Source: Luteibacter aegosomatissinici (GTDB lineage: Bacteria > Pseudomonadota > Gammaproteobacteria > Xanthomonadales > Rhodanobacteraceae). From it: DNA of 64,000 bases. The notes beneath the pieces are model-generated. The model did no database searches, was not told where the DNA came from, and worked only from the letters and a program-made list of their open reading frames with translations. The first letter of the stretch is position 1. Each line of letters opens with the position of its first letter. The stretch is taken from NCBI RefSeq assembly GCF_023078495.1, contig NZ_CP095742.1, forward strand, positions 3,658,001 to 3,722,000, in the 5' to 3' direction. This document shows, in pieces, positions 25,901 through 33,447 of this stretch. A program made the translations under genes and the position numbers.

Positions 25901-26335
25901 CAGGTTGGGCGTGAACAGTGCCGATTCGTCGAGTGACTGCTCGCCGCGGCTGGCGCGCAGATCGTTCAGCAGCGGCAACAGCACGATGGGAACGTCGCGG
26001 TGGCCGCTCTGCAGGCGCTCGAGGTAATCGGGCATCTGCATCATGCCGCGCATGAGCGCGGCGTAGGCTTCGTCGCGGTTGGCCACGCGGTCACTGATCA
26101 GTGCCGCGACCAGTTGCTCCATTTCGCCCACGACCATGGCCGCGCCATACAACTCCACCATGCGCAGCGTGCCGTGGACCTGGTGCAGGTCCGCGGCACA
26201 GGTGTGCATGACGTAGCTGTCGCGCGAATCCTCGACGTACGACTCGAGTGCCTGGCGTGCCTTGGACAAGGCGTCATCGAGCTCCGCCTTGACCCAGTGC
26301 AGCGTGGTGAAATCGGTATGGTCTTGAAGTCTCAC
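19895..26335 (-). CDS. chpA: Hybrid chemosensory histidine kinase ChpA/PilL
   Basis: 2146-residue cytoplasmic CheA-type kinase of the Pil-Chp system, which controls pilus extension, twitching and surface sensing. Four His-phosphotransfer segments are visible: HQVHG (His 51), FHTLKGSGR (His 717), VHTLHGAIG (His 903) and LHTLKGSAR (His 1398); another near residue 490 lacks the His. Acidic linkers separate them, one holding an Ala-Glu repeat (about 1272-1296). Then follow the ATPase domain (HMLRNAVAHGIEAP, DDGAGMD), a CheW-like domain and a C-terminal receiver (LMLLDIEMPRMDGYEL). The GTG start at 26335 gives MRLQDHTDFTTLHWVKAELDD, the usual N-terminus. Confidence 0.95.
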   Translation of the reverse strand: MRLQDHTDFTTLHWVKAELDDALSKARQALESYVEDSRDSYVMHTCAADLHQVHGTLRMVELYGAAMVVGEMEQLVAALISDRVANRDEAYAALMRGMMQMPDYLERLQSGHRDVPIVLLPLLNDLRASRGEQSLDESALFTPNLDASLPLGAPGAADPAVAEAHRGELPELRARFQQQLLAWFRGQGSDRQLLGMRGTLDSIAARCYTIAGRRLWWIAAGVLEGLERGVLRAHEKEVRQLIGRVDRSIRELVDGGEEAMLTGDSDELARKLLYYVAQAKQGSERIEELRQAYRLDGLLPRAAEVEHARGSMSGHNRALLDTVSAAIKEDLLRVKESLDLFLRRPDGDPAQLGPQADVLDRVGDTLGMLALGVPRRVVGEQRRILGEIATGARAPDEESLLDVAGALLYVEASLDDHIERLGAEGETPISESGPSPLPRSEARHILTALMREATANTSKVKDAIVAFVESQWNHDQLAGTPELMAEIGGAMRMLGAPRPGELADGIGLFIHRELLGDRRVPNGAQMDRLADAVAALEYYLEAAREHRGGLDHILDVTQQSLAELGYWPVPVDEDGEALGSEALDDIEAQAIEHIAVPSSSEDASDAVSSFADSFDLVDEPPVAVEAPAAEAVAADPVQADDDWVEIEEEIEQEVGGDAGVSDFAGFQITVDGIDDEIREIFLEETQEEIDNLRKALAAWLADPERPDALTPIRRSFHTLKGSGRLVGARLLGEFAWKVENMLNRVLDGTIAPHEGVQALVGHAVEALPQLKAALEGDTQVTAPLAAIMETADRLALGDMAFVEDVARNAVQKVRTKVKRRVPRDTIAAVPTAAFAGYGHAAPVEHPAVEEPVYVAPPLPPVDAVLLDILRTEVAQYLHTIRANLARAGDGELPVDDGLLRAVHTLHGAIGMVDIPVLIQVLAPLEGLIKRVRASGVPLRAEGVDALTDAADLVDHVMELFDTEDPRVPDVSALAAQIIALRDEQPEATVAHILYEPDPVPLDDEPVLDVAAADAPEADAPVHDDLIVDAPSFVDAEAEAEDLAADESFVDEPVLNEFVAEAPVAETPAAETPVVEPLSALDEAELEAFINEEARFDADVREAEAHLATDAAEAASHAHDEQVPAAASGDSLEAELEAMLAGELADLDAATAPAVNDEQPSGPFAEPVTEGLEAAEPTASELAPIDLVDSEHDLTAELLASFEGFTVEPPVVDVKPIEKYDLNEDAAWRALVNEGATEASAADEIPQPMSHDGDVLDTDDGILAEEPVAEAFAEAEAEAEAEAEAEAEAEAEAEAEADTADTTVDQAEEPGQPYADELPVTIEDQSHEPVAEPVHTPVEDEAPALVPELSPYADIDPDLLEVFVEEGREILDQADTSLAAWRVEPQQGEHVASLQRDLHTLKGSARMAGLAIVGDFAHAMEALLDAVAGGQRESDSAAIEAMESGFDRLHRMIVAIAKHQPISLSEADIEPFARLAGAPIAPDTLTAENYREEREAATQPDTWLPPAPQPEPIPVLDRVLPDLLPEMEEEELQRASQEQIRVRADMLDTLVNHAGEVSIYRSRLEQQTASFRSTLTEHEQTVSRLRSQLRMLEIETETQIIARYHQEHRDNAAATFDPLELDRFSQLQQYSRALAESVSDLVSLQTMLDDLTRQTETLLLQQQKVNAELQEGLMQTRMLPFDAMVPNLRRTLRQAASDVGKRAQLVVEGANGEMDRNMLDRIKAPFEHMLRNAVAHGIEAPQAREAAGKNAEGTVRIQVAREATEVVVRLSDDGAGMDRDAIREKAIERGLLRPDARVSDDQIFQLTQVPGFSTAEKVTQVAGRGVGMDVVANEIKQLGGTLAIESQRGTGTTFVMRLPFTLAVTQALIVRIGETNFAIPMTSVHGVAKVEPNELAHRMADVDAQFEYAGEDYAIHDLPQLLGVHVIASPDEGDIPLLLARSGDLRAAIRVDAVLGSREIVVKPVGPQVSSVPGILGATIMGDGSVLMILDLAPLVRHGVARQAFEAEAAIPQAPRKQDEVRVKPLVMVVDDSITMRKVTGRVLERHEFEVMTAKDGVDALEKLNERVPDLMLLDIEMPRMDGYELATAMKADERLAGVPIIMITSRTGDKHRQRAFDIGVDRYIGKPYQENDLVVQINDVLGVTHG
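22449..22520. repeat. Twelve perfect copies of a hexanucleotide inside chpA
   Basis: GCTTCG is repeated twelve times without a mismatch (72 bases). On the coding strand this gives alternating Glu and Ala. Length changes by slippage would keep the reading frame and only alter linker length. Confidence 0.95.
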
Positions 26336-26339
26336 TGCA

Positions 26340-28370
26340 TTAGCCCGGCAGCTTGAAGTTCGCGACGGACAGGCGCAAGTCGTTCGCGAGCTGGGCCAGG
26401 TTACCGATCGATTCGGCCGTCTGGCTGGCACCCAGCGACGTCTGCGAAGTGATCTCCTGGATGACGTTCATCGTGGCCGACGTATCGGTTGCGGCCGCCG
26501 ACTGTTCACGGGCCGCCGCGGAGATGTTCTGAATCAGCGCCGAGAGGTCGTTCGACACGCGTTCGATATCGCCCAGTGCCGTACCCGCATCCTCCGCGAG
26601 GCGCGCACCGGCCACCACTTCCGCAGTGGTCTGCTCCATCGAGCTCACCGCTTCGTTGGTATCGGACTGAATCGTCTGCACCAGCGTTTCGATTCGCTTG
26701 GTTGCGCTCGCCGAGCGTTCGGCGAGGCGCTGCACTTCGTCCGCCACCACCGCGAAGCCGCGGCCCGCTTCACCGGCCGATGCGGCCTGGATAGCGGCGT
26801 TAAGCGCGAGGATGTTGGTCTGCTCGGCAATGTCGTTGATCAGTTCCACGATCGAGCCGATTTCCTGCGACGACTCACCCAGCCGCTTGATTCGCTTCGA
26901 CGTTTCCTGGATCTGGTCACGGATCGAATCCATGCCCTGGATCGTTTCGCGCACCACTTCCGCACCGCGCGATGCGATCTGCACCGAGCGCTGGGCCACG
27001 TCCGCCGATTCGGCCGAATCCTTCGACACCGTATCCATGGAGGTGGCGATCTGGTTAATCGCGGAGGTTGCCGAGGTGATCTGCTGCGCCTGCTGCTCGG
27101 CCGCGTCGGCCAGGTGCATGGCGGTGGCCTGGGTTTCCTGGGCTGCCGCGGACACGCGCACGGCGGTCTCGTTAATGGTGGTAACGAGATTGCGCATCTC
27201 GTCCACCGCGGAGTTCATAGCGTCGGCGATGGCGCCGGTGATGTCCTCGGTCACCGTGGCCTTGATGGTCAGGTCGCCTTCGGCGAGCGTGCCCATCTCG
27301 TCCAGCAGCCGCATAATCGCGGTCTGGTTACGCTGGTTCAGGTCGCTGGTGGTCTCCAGGCGGCGGCGCTGGTCGCGCACCAGGCTGAAGACGAGGACCA
27401 GGGCGAAGGCGACCGTGGCGATGGCGCCCAGCAAGCCGGCCCACACGTTCGGGAACAGGCGGGTCAGGGGTAGCTTGGCGATCTGGTCCGCGGATTCGTT
27501 TGCGCGCAGCAGCACGGTCTGCGAATCCAGCGACGCCTGGTTACCTGCGCGCTTAACGTCCTGCAGGTTCGGCGAGGCGGTCACCAGCTGGCCCACCGGG
27601 TCGACCAGGTCGCCCCAGGAGGTCTGCATGTCGGCCAGGATCTTGTGTGCATTGGCGTCGGAGATGGCGCGGACGCCACCATCCGGGTTGCCTTCCAGCA
27701 GGCCCTTGAGCACCGAGCCGTAAAGCTGGGCGTCACGGGACAGGCCATCGGCCGCCGACTGGGCACCGTCACCACCCTGCAGGATCTCCTGCACGCGGCG
27801 GATCATGCGGTCAGCCATGAGCATCCAGCGCGCGATGGTGAAGGTCTGCTCCACCGACGCGTTCTTCTGCTGGACGATGTTGAGCACTTCGTCCGTGCGC
27901 GCGTTCAGCAGCGGCATCTGCTTGGAGAACAAGTCAGCGCGCTCACCCGAGGCGAGCACCAGTTCCTTGTTCGAAAGGATCTTGCCGATATCGGCATCGA
28001 GCTGGTGCCAGGCGTTCGCCAGCGCACCGATGGCGCGGCCCGTGCTGCCGGCTTGCTGGGCGTAGGCCGGCATGCCGGTCTTCTCATCGCCGGCGACCAG
28101 GCGCTGCACGGCGGAGTCGATGGTGTTGCGCGTGGCGGAAAGCTCGCGGAACGAATCGCGGTTTCCGTCCGAGGCCTCGAGCGCGTACTTCGCGGTCTGC
28201 TGCGAAAGCACCTGCACCTGCGTCGTCAGCGCGATCGCTTCGCGGTCTTCGCCGTTCTTGCTGTTCAACAGCCAGAAGTCGACCGATGCCAGGCCAATGG
28301 ATAGCAGCAGGAACACGATAACCATCGTGTAGCCACCTTCACGGCCTGCGCCCCCTGTTGTCGTGCTCAT
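26340..28370 (-). CDS. pilJ: Type IV pilus methyl-accepting chemotaxis protein PilJ
   Basis: 676-residue receptor: a first membrane helix (about 15-37, [20 protein letters not shown]), a periplasmic PilJ-type helical sensor domain, a second helix (about 315-335, [19 protein letters not shown]), a HAMP linker and an MCP signalling domain with the conserved tip [31 protein letters not shown]. It feeds the CheW proteins PilI/ChpC and the kinase ChpA. ATG 28370 is preceded by GAGGTGG; the open frame extends 34 codons further without support. The next gene starts five bases before its stop, leaving no room for pilK. Confidence 0.94.
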   Translation of the reverse strand: MSTTTGGAGREGGYTMVIVFLLLSIGLASVDFWLLNSKNGEDREAIALTTQVQVLSQQTAKYALEASDGNRDSFRELSATRNTIDSAVQRLVAGDEKTGMPAYAQQAGSTGRAIGALANAWHQLDADIGKILSNKELVLASGERADLFSKQMPLLNARTDEVLNIVQQKNASVEQTFTIARWMLMADRMIRRVQEILQGGDGAQSAADGLSRDAQLYGSVLKGLLEGNPDGGVRAISDANAHKILADMQTSWGDLVDPVGQLVTASPNLQDVKRAGNQASLDSQTVLLRANESADQIAKLPLTRLFPNVWAGLLGAIATVAFALVLVFSLVRDQRRRLETTSDLNQRNQTAIMRLLDEMGTLAEGDLTIKATVTEDITGAIADAMNSAVDEMRNLVTTINETAVRVSAAAQETQATAMHLADAAEQQAQQITSATSAINQIATSMDTVSKDSAESADVAQRSVQIASRGAEVVRETIQGMDSIRDQIQETSKRIKRLGESSQEIGSIVELINDIAEQTNILALNAAIQAASAGEAGRGFAVVADEVQRLAERSASATKRIETLVQTIQSDTNEAVSSMEQTTAEVVAGARLAEDAGTALGDIERVSNDLSALIQNISAAAREQSAAATDTSATMNVIQEITSQTSLGASQTAESIGNLAQLANDLRLSVANFKLPG

Positions 28371-28541
28371 ACCCACCTCACCCAAACAAAACCTGGTGAC
28401 CGGGACTTCTGGCAGCCCCCGGCAGACGAGTGACCCTGCAACAAGGCCACCCCCTCGTTCCCGTTGCGCCACCGGTTTCCCGGCCGGCGCCTATCCTGTG
28501 CGGGAGGGCCATCCGGCCGTCCCGTCCCCCACACTGGGCGC

Positions 28542-29087
28542 TTAAAGCGCCGCCTGCCGGAAGTCCGGCGCACGAACCAACCGGTTCATGCTGAACAGCC
28601 CGAACGATTGCTCGCCCAGCTGGATGTTTTCCGTCACGAACCGCGCCAGGCGCGGATCCACTTCCTCGCCGCCGGAGCCCCGCTGGTCTTCATCCATGGT
28701 GCGCTGGCCGAACACTTCATCGACCAGCAAGCCCACGGTGCCACCGTGCTGGCGTACCAGCAGCAAACGCGTACGTTCCGACGACGGTGTACGTTCGTCG
28801 AAAAGAAAACGGCCCAGGTCGATCGCCGGGACCAGGTTGCCACGCACATTGGCCACGCCCATCAGCCAGGGCTGGGTGCCCGGGACGTTGGTGAGCGCCG
28901 GCACCGCCAGCAGTTCGTTGATCTCGTCGATGCCGCTCACGAAGGCGCGGCGGCCGACGCGAAAGCCGATGCCACGCCACAGGCCAAGGTTTTCCACCCG
29001 CTCAGGCGTGCCCGCCGAGTGCGCGAGGCAAGCGCGTTCGTAATGGGCGAGCAGTTCAAAGGGCGTCAGTGCCGCGTTCTCGCTCAT
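28542..29087 (-). CDS. pilI: CheW-like adaptor PilI
   Basis: 181-residue CheW-domain protein coupling PilJ to ChpA: core motifs RNLVPAIDLGRFL after PGTQPWLMGVANVRG, and VGLLVDEVFGQRTM. PilI is the main adaptor of the Pil-Chp system. It lies between pilH and pilJ, as in Pseudomonas. A 171-base gap separates it from pilJ, larger than elsewhere in the cluster; I see no gene in it, and it could hold an extra promoter. Confidence 0.92.
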   Translation of the reverse strand: MSENAALTPFELLAHYERACLAHSAGTPERVENLGLWRGIGFRVGRRAFVSGIDEINELLAVPALTNVPGTQPWLMGVANVRGNLVPAIDLGRFLFDERTPSSERTRLLLVRQHGGTVGLLVDEVFGQRTMDEDQRGSGGEEVDPRLARFVTENIQLGEQSFGLFSMNRLVRAPDFRQAAL

Positions 29088-29100
29088 GGCGTGCCCTTCT

Positions 29101-29472
29101 TCAGTTCTGCTTCGGCAAGAGATCGGCGATGGTCGAGAGCAGTTCCTTCTCGTTCACCGGCTTGGTGATGAAAGCCTTGGCGCCCTGGCGCAGGCCCCAC
29201 ACGCGGTCGGTTTCCATCGATTTGGTGGTGATCATCACGACCGGCACGTCCGCCGTGGCCGGGTCGCGGCTGAGCGTGCGCGTGGCCTGGAAGCCGTTCA
29301 TGCCCGGCATGATCACGTCCATGATCACCAGGTCGGGCTTGCTCGCGCGAATGCGGTCGAGGCCAGCTTCGGCGTTATCGACGCTGGAAACGGAAAAACC
29401 CGCCTTCTCGAGCAGCGTGGTGAACACGCGGACGTCGGTGGGCGAGTCGTCAATGATGAGGATATTTGCCAC
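29101..29472 (-). CDS. pilH: Response regulator PilH
   Basis: 123-residue single receiver domain: ILIIDDSPTDVRV holds the acidic pocket, LVIMDVIMPGMNGFQATR the phospho-acceptor Asp, VMITTKS the Thr and ITKPVNE the Lys. PilH is the second output regulator of the Pil-Chp system, thought to favour pilus retraction or act as a phosphate sink. The start codon is GTG with AGGGGA upstream. It lies 13 bases before pilI. Confidence 0.92.
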   Translation of the reverse strand: MANILIIDDSPTDVRVFTTLLEKAGFSVSSVDNAEAGLDRIRASKPDLVIMDVIMPGMNGFQATRTLSRDPATADVPVVMITTKSMETDRVWGLRQGAKAFITKPVNEKELLSTIADLLPKQN

Positions 29473-29504
29473 ACGTCCCCCTGGACGCTTACTTAAAGGG
29501 TCGG

Positions 29505-29906
29505 TCAGCCGGCCGTCGCATAGCGATGGATCGCGCCGAGGAGCTCGTCGCGGGTGAACGGCTTGGTGAGGTACTGCTCGGCGCCCACGATACGGCCACG
29601 CGCCTTGTCGAACAGGCCATCCTTGGAGGAAAGCATGATCACGGGCGTGCCGCGGAACTGGGCGTTATTCTTGATAAGCGCGCACGTCTGATAACCATCG
29701 AGGCGCGGCATCATGATGTCGACGAAGATGATATTGGGCTTCTGGTCGGAGATCTTGGCCAGCGCCTCAAAGCCATCGACGGCGGTAAGCACGTCGCAGC
29801 CTTCCTTCTTCAACAAGGTTTCTGCCGTACGGCGGATGGTTTTGGAGTCATCGATGACCATGACCCGCAGGCCGGCCAGGTCCGTACCGCGTCCGTTGTC
29901 GTTCAC
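29505..29906 (-). CDS. pilG: Response regulator PilG
   Basis: 133-residue single receiver domain (VMVIDDSKTIRRTAETLLKKEGCDV, phospho-acceptor in IIFVDIMMPRLDGYQT, LTKPFTRDEL). PilG drives pilus extension and cAMP signalling in Pseudomonas. I chose GTG 29906 (GGGGG before it), giving the usual length of about 135 residues; an upstream TTG at 29945 adds an atypical tail. It is the first gene of the Pil-Chp cluster and diverges from gshB, so the promoter lies in 29907-30163. Confidence 0.93.
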   Translation of the reverse strand: MNDNGRGTDLAGLRVMVIDDSKTIRRTAETLLKKEGCDVLTAVDGFEALAKISDQKPNIIFVDIMMPRLDGYQTCALIKNNAQFRGTPVIMLSSKDGLFDKARGRIVGAEQYLTKPFTRDELLGAIHRYATAG

Positions 29907-30163
29907 TGCGCCCCCGTCACACGAAAAAACTGCAAGTCCCAACAACAGGATAGCCCGTTCTTACCCGGGTATCCGTGCGCCAGGTCGTAAAGCCCGACAC
30001 CCCCGGTGCCGGTACCCGCTCTTCGGCGGACCTTGCCACGCTGTTTAATGGGTGGCCGGGATTCCGTCAAGATGAATTGTTCCTAAAGGGACAACGCCTT
30101 GTGAAATAGTCGGCAACGCTCCACTAAACTTGACTCCTTTCCTGCTCCCCGAAGGCCGCCTCC
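29907..30163. promoter_or_regulatory. Divergent promoter region of pilG and gshB
   Basis: This 257-base gap separates two outward-facing genes and has no credible ORF. It must hold promoters for the Pil-Chp cluster (minus) and for gshB-tonB (plus). I could not pick -35/-10 elements with confidence. Confidence 0.5.
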
Positions 30164-31105
30164 ATGCCGCTCTCCGTCGCCGTCCTCATGGACCCGATCC
30201 GCGCGATCAAGATCGCCAAGGATTCTACCTTCGCGATGCTGCTGGAGGCCCAGCGCCGCGGTCACGCCCTGTTTTACATGGAAGAAGGCGACCTGGAGCT
30301 CAGGGGGGCGGACGCCTGGGCGCGCCTGCGGCCCCTCACCGTCAAGGATGACCCGAACGGCTGGTTCACCCTGGGCGAGCCCAGCTGGCGCCCGCTGGCC
30401 GAGATGGGCATCGTGCTCGCCCGCAAGGATCCGCCGGTGGATCCGCAGTTCATCTACGACACCATGGTGCTCGAGGCCGCCCAGAAGGCTGGCGTGAAGG
30501 TCGTGAACGACCCGCGCAGCCTGCGGGATTGCAACGAGAAGCTGTTCGCCCTGCAGTTCCCGCAGTGCACCACGCCCACCCTGGTCTCGCGCGACCGCAA
30601 CCAGCTCAAGGCTTTCGTGGCCGAGCATGGCGAGGCCGTGCTGAAGCCGCTCGATGGCATGGGTGGCCGGGGCATCTTCCGGGTGAAGGCGGGCGACAGC
30701 AACCTGAACTCCATGCTGGAAACCCTGCTGGACGGCAACCACCACTTCACGATTGCCCAGAAGTACATCCCCGAGATCACCGCGGGTGACAAGCGCATCC
30801 TGCTGGTCGATGGTGAGCCGGTGCCCTACGCCCTGGCCCGCATCCCCCAGGGGGACGAATTCCGCGGGAACCTGGCCGCCGGCGGGCGTGGCGTCGGCGT
30901 ACCCCTTTCGGAGCGCGATCGCTGGATCGCCGCCCAGGTCGGCCCGGAACTGGTTCGTCGCGGCCTCCGCTTCGTTGGCCTGGATGTGATCGGCGATTAC
31001 CTGACCGAGATCAACGTCACATCTCCGACGTGCATCCGTGAGCTGGATGCCCAGTTCGGCATTAACATCGCCGGGCTGCTGTTCGACGCGATCGAGGCCC
31101 GATGA
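30164..31105 (+). CDS. gshB: Glutathione synthetase
   Basis: 313 residues, normal length for proteobacterial GshB, which joins gamma-glutamylcysteine and glycine using ATP in the cytoplasm. Features: N-terminal SVAVLMDPIRAIKIAKDSTFAMLLEA, the ATP-grasp region VLKPLDGMGGRGIFRV, the QKYIPEITAGDKRILLVDGEPV segment and the end YLTEINVTSPTCIREL. The start follows an A/G-poor leader without a strong ribosome site, but the N-terminus aligns exactly with the family. It overlaps the TonB-like gene by four bases (ATGA). Confidence 0.95.
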   Translation: MPLSVAVLMDPIRAIKIAKDSTFAMLLEAQRRGHALFYMEEGDLELRGADAWARLRPLTVKDDPNGWFTLGEPSWRPLAEMGIVLARKDPPVDPQFIYDTMVLEAAQKAGVKVVNDPRSLRDCNEKLFALQFPQCTTPTLVSRDRNQLKAFVAEHGEAVLKPLDGMGGRGIFRVKAGDSNLNSMLETLLDGNHHFTIAQKYIPEITAGDKRILLVDGEPVPYALARIPQGDEFRGNLAAGGRGVGVPLSERDRWIAAQVGPELVRRGLRFVGLDVIGDYLTEINVTSPTCIRELDAQFGINIAGLLFDAIEAR

Positions 31106-31965
31106 CGACCCGTACCACCGGCGCCGACCTGATCGGCGCGACTTTGCTGTTTTCGCTGCTGCTGCACGGTGTCGTCATCCTCGGCGTCACGTTCCAGGCC
31201 GAAAAGCCCGCCCCCAGCGTCCCGACGTTGGATGTAACGCTCGTGGACGTCGCGAACCAGGAGCAACCCGACAAGGCCGATTTCCTTGCCCAGGCAAACA
31301 ACTCGGGCGGCGGCGACCGAGACAAGGCCTCCCGCCCCTCCGAACGGGTGAGCGGCCCGTTGCCGACCCGCAATACGGGCGCGGCGCCCGAGGTGGAAGA
31401 AGCCCAGGCCCCTGCCCCGCGCGAGGCCACGCCGGACCAGGTACTGACGACCGCAGGCCAGACCGCGTTCCACGTCGATACCACGCAGGAGCAGACCGAG
31501 CAGAAGGAGCGGCCACTGCCCCCCTCGGAAAAAGAGATTCAGCGCAAGCTGGAAATGGCGAAACTGGCCGCCGAGGTCCGTGACGAATCCGAGGCGTACG
31601 CCAAGCGCCCCAAGAAGAAGTTCATCTCGTCGAACACGCGCGAATACGCCTACGCCGCTTACATGAAAGGCTGGGTGAACCGCGTGGAGCGTGTGGGTAA
31701 CCTCAATTACCCGGATGAAGCTCGCCGCCAGGGCGTCTACGGTGAGCTCGTGCTCACGGTGGGCCTCAACCGCGATGGCTCGATCAAGAGCATCGACGTG
31801 ATCAAGAGCTCGGGCCATAAGCTGCTCGACGATGCCGCGCAACGCATCGTTCGCCTCGCCGCACCCTTCCCCGGCCTGCCCAGGGACAGCAAGGAGAAGG
31901 TGGATGAGCTTTACATCACCCGCACGTGGCAGTTCCTGCCGGGTAACGTCCTGCGCAATTATTGA
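31102..31965 (+). CDS. TonB family energy-transducing protein
   Basis: 287 residues: short N-terminus, one membrane helix (about 12-31, IGATLLFSLLLHGVVILGV), a periplasmic stretch rich in Pro, Glu and Gln (about 45-150), and a C-terminal TonB domain (VNRVERVGNLNYPDEARRQGVYGELVLTVGLNRDGSIKSIDVIKSSGHKLLDDAA broken into the usual pattern). It should pass proton-motive force to outer-membrane receptors. There is no exbBD gene beside it. The gshB-tonB coupling is common in this group, so it may not be the main iron-uptake TonB. Confidence 0.88.
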   Translation: MTTRTTGADLIGATLLFSLLLHGVVILGVTFQAEKPAPSVPTLDVTLVDVANQEQPDKADFLAQANNSGGGDRDKASRPSERVSGPLPTRNTGAAPEVEEAQAPAPREATPDQVLTTAGQTAFHVDTTQEQTEQKERPLPPSEKEIQRKLEMAKLAAEVRDESEAYAKRPKKKFISSNTREYAYAAYMKGWVNRVERVGNLNYPDEARRQGVYGELVLTVGLNRDGSIKSIDVIKSSGHKLLDDAAQRIVRLAAPFPGLPRDSKEKVDELYITRTWQFLPGNVLRNY

Positions 31966-32001
31966 TCGGCGTCATCGCACCATTGGCGCTGGCCGCGCGC
32001 T

Positions 32002-32331
32002 TCACGGTTTCGGCAGCAGCTGGTCCGCCTCGCTCACGTAAGCCTTCTCCGCCTTGCGGTCCCAAACGCACAATTCACGCCCTGGCGCGTTCTTCATGTG
32101 CTTCTGCGGGTAACGCCCGGCAAGCACCAGCGCGGTGACGGGCACGCGGTCGTCGTACTTCACCAGCCCACCGACCGGCCTTGCATCCTTCAGCCCGCTG
32201 GCCGCCACGCACGCCTGGGTTACCCGTTGGTCATAGTCCTTCCAGGCAGACGGCGCGGACGCATGCGCCGGGAGCACCGAAACGGCCACCAAAGCGAGCA
32301 CAAAACCCTTAACAAACATCATCTTCGGCAT
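32002..32331 (-). CDS. Secreted protein of unknown function
   Basis: 109 residues with a clear signal peptide (MPKMMFVKGFVLALVAVSVLPAHASA, cleavage after about residue 26). The mature part has two Cys (in TQACVAASG and RELCVWDRK) that could form a disulfide in the periplasm. I do not recognise a family. GGAGG lies six bases before ATG 32331, which selects this start over one 20 codons upstream. It converges with the TonB-like gene and diverges from yqgE. Confidence 0.75.
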   Translation of the reverse strand: MPKMMFVKGFVLALVAVSVLPAHASAPSAWKDYDQRVTQACVAASGLKDARPVGGLVKYDDRVPVTALVLAGRYPQKHMKNAPGRELCVWDRKAEKAYVSEADQLLPKP

Positions 32332-32422
32332 GAGTTGCCTCCGTGTGAACCGGCGCACAAGGTACGCGCCCGGGCATGAACAATTCCGCACGGCCAGCGT
32401 CCGCTGCGGCTACAATGGAGCC

Positions 32423-32989
32423 ATGAGTATCGCCAACACTTTCGCCGGCCAGTTCCTCATCGCGATGCCGTCCCTCGCGGAACCGCCGTTCGCACGTGGC
32501 GTCGCCTTCCTCTGCCAGCATGGCGAAGATGGCGCAGTAGGCCTGCTCATCAACCAGATTTCCGAATACCGCCTGGGCGATGTCCTCGCGCAGATGAAGC
32601 TGCCCTGCGAAGACATCGAGATCGCCGATCACCCGGTGCTCATCGGCGGCCCCGTGCAACAGGAGTGTGGGTTCGTCCTGCACCGGGAGCATGGCCACTG
32701 GGATTCCAGCTACCGCATCAACGACGACTGGTCGGTCACTACGTCGCGCGACATCCTGGTCGCGATGGCGCGGGGCGATGGCCCGCGACGCGCCGTCGTT
32801 ACCCTTGGCTATGCCGGGTGGGAGGCTGGGCAGCTCGAGCAGGAAGTGATGGAGAACGCGTGGCTTACCACGCGTGCCGATGAGCACATCGTGTTCGACA
32901 CGCCCATCGAAGAGCGCTGGTTTGCGGCCACGCGCAAGATGGGAGTGCGTGATCCCTCGCAGCTCGCCGGCTACGCCGGGCACGCCTGA
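32423..32989 (+). CDS. algH: YqgE/AlgH family protein
   Basis: 188 residues of the conserved YqgE/AlgH family: FAGQFLIAMPSLAEPPFARGVAFLCQH at the start, LIGGPVQQECGFVLH in the middle and GYAGWEAGQLEQEVMENAW near the end. In Pseudomonas AlgH affects alginate production, but the biochemical role of the family is unsettled. It is followed by ruvX after three bases, the usual pair in gammaproteobacteria, and then by pyrB. A GGAG lies very close to the ATG. Confidence 0.93.
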   Translation: MSIANTFAGQFLIAMPSLAEPPFARGVAFLCQHGEDGAVGLLINQISEYRLGDVLAQMKLPCEDIEIADHPVLIGGPVQQECGFVLHREHGHWDSSYRINDDWSVTTSRDILVAMARGDGPRRAVVTLGYAGWEAGQLEQEVMENAWLTTRADEHIVFDTPIEERWFAATRKMGVRDPSQLAGYAGHA

Positions 32990-32992
32990 TCC

Positions 32993-33412
32993 ATGAGCTG
33001 TCTGTTTGGTTTCGATGTCGGCACGAAAGTGGTCGGTGTGGCCGTGGGTAACCGGCTGACCGGTACCGCGCGCGCGCTCGCCGCCTTGCCGGTGCGCGAT
33101 GGCACGCCAGACTGGCAGGCACTGGACACGCTCCGCCGTGAATGGCTGCCCAGCGAGCTCGTCGTCGGACTACCGCTCGATAACGACGGCAAGGAGCAAC
33201 CGATGACGCGCACCGCGCGCCGGTTTGCCGAACAAATAGCAGAGCGTTACGGCATCACCGTGGCGTTCGCCGATGAACGCATGAGTTCGCAGGAAGCCGC
33301 CCGGCGTTTCGCGGCCGCGCGCGCTGCAGGCACCCGCAAGCGATCGGATGCAAAATCCATCGATGCCGAGGCCGCCGCGGTCATCCTTGAGTCATACCTG
33401 CTGCAACCGTAA
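32993..33412 (+). CDS. ruvX: RuvX/YqgF family putative pre-16S rRNA nuclease
   Basis: 139-residue RNase H-fold protein: first acidic residue in FGFDVGTKVVGVAVGN, Glu-containing ELVVGLPLDNDGKEQPMT, second acidic in AFADERMSSQEA, and the last in SIDAEAAAVILESYL, with the K(R)SDAKSID segment. These match the YqgF family, once proposed as a Holliday junction resolvase and now linked to 5' maturation of 16S rRNA. It lies three bases after algH, likely in one operon with it and pyrB. Confidence 0.93.
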   Translation: MSCLFGFDVGTKVVGVAVGNRLTGTARALAALPVRDGTPDWQALDTLRREWLPSELVVGLPLDNDGKEQPMTRTARRFAEQIAERYGITVAFADERMSSQEAARRFAAARAAGTRKRSDAKSIDAEAAAVILESYLLQP

Positions 33413-33447
33413 TCGATCGCCATCCACCGTTAAGCCTTGAGGACGTC

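Noticed and set aside
19901-25936. A 2011-codon plus-strand open frame opposite chpA
   Set aside because: It mirrors the chpA codon pattern in a GC-rich gene, has low-complexity Arg/Gly/His content and no domain, and chpA has full domain support on the other strand.
30083-30745. Minus-strand 220-codon frame opposite gshB
   Set aside because: GshB has complete family motifs on the plus strand; the opposite frame has none.
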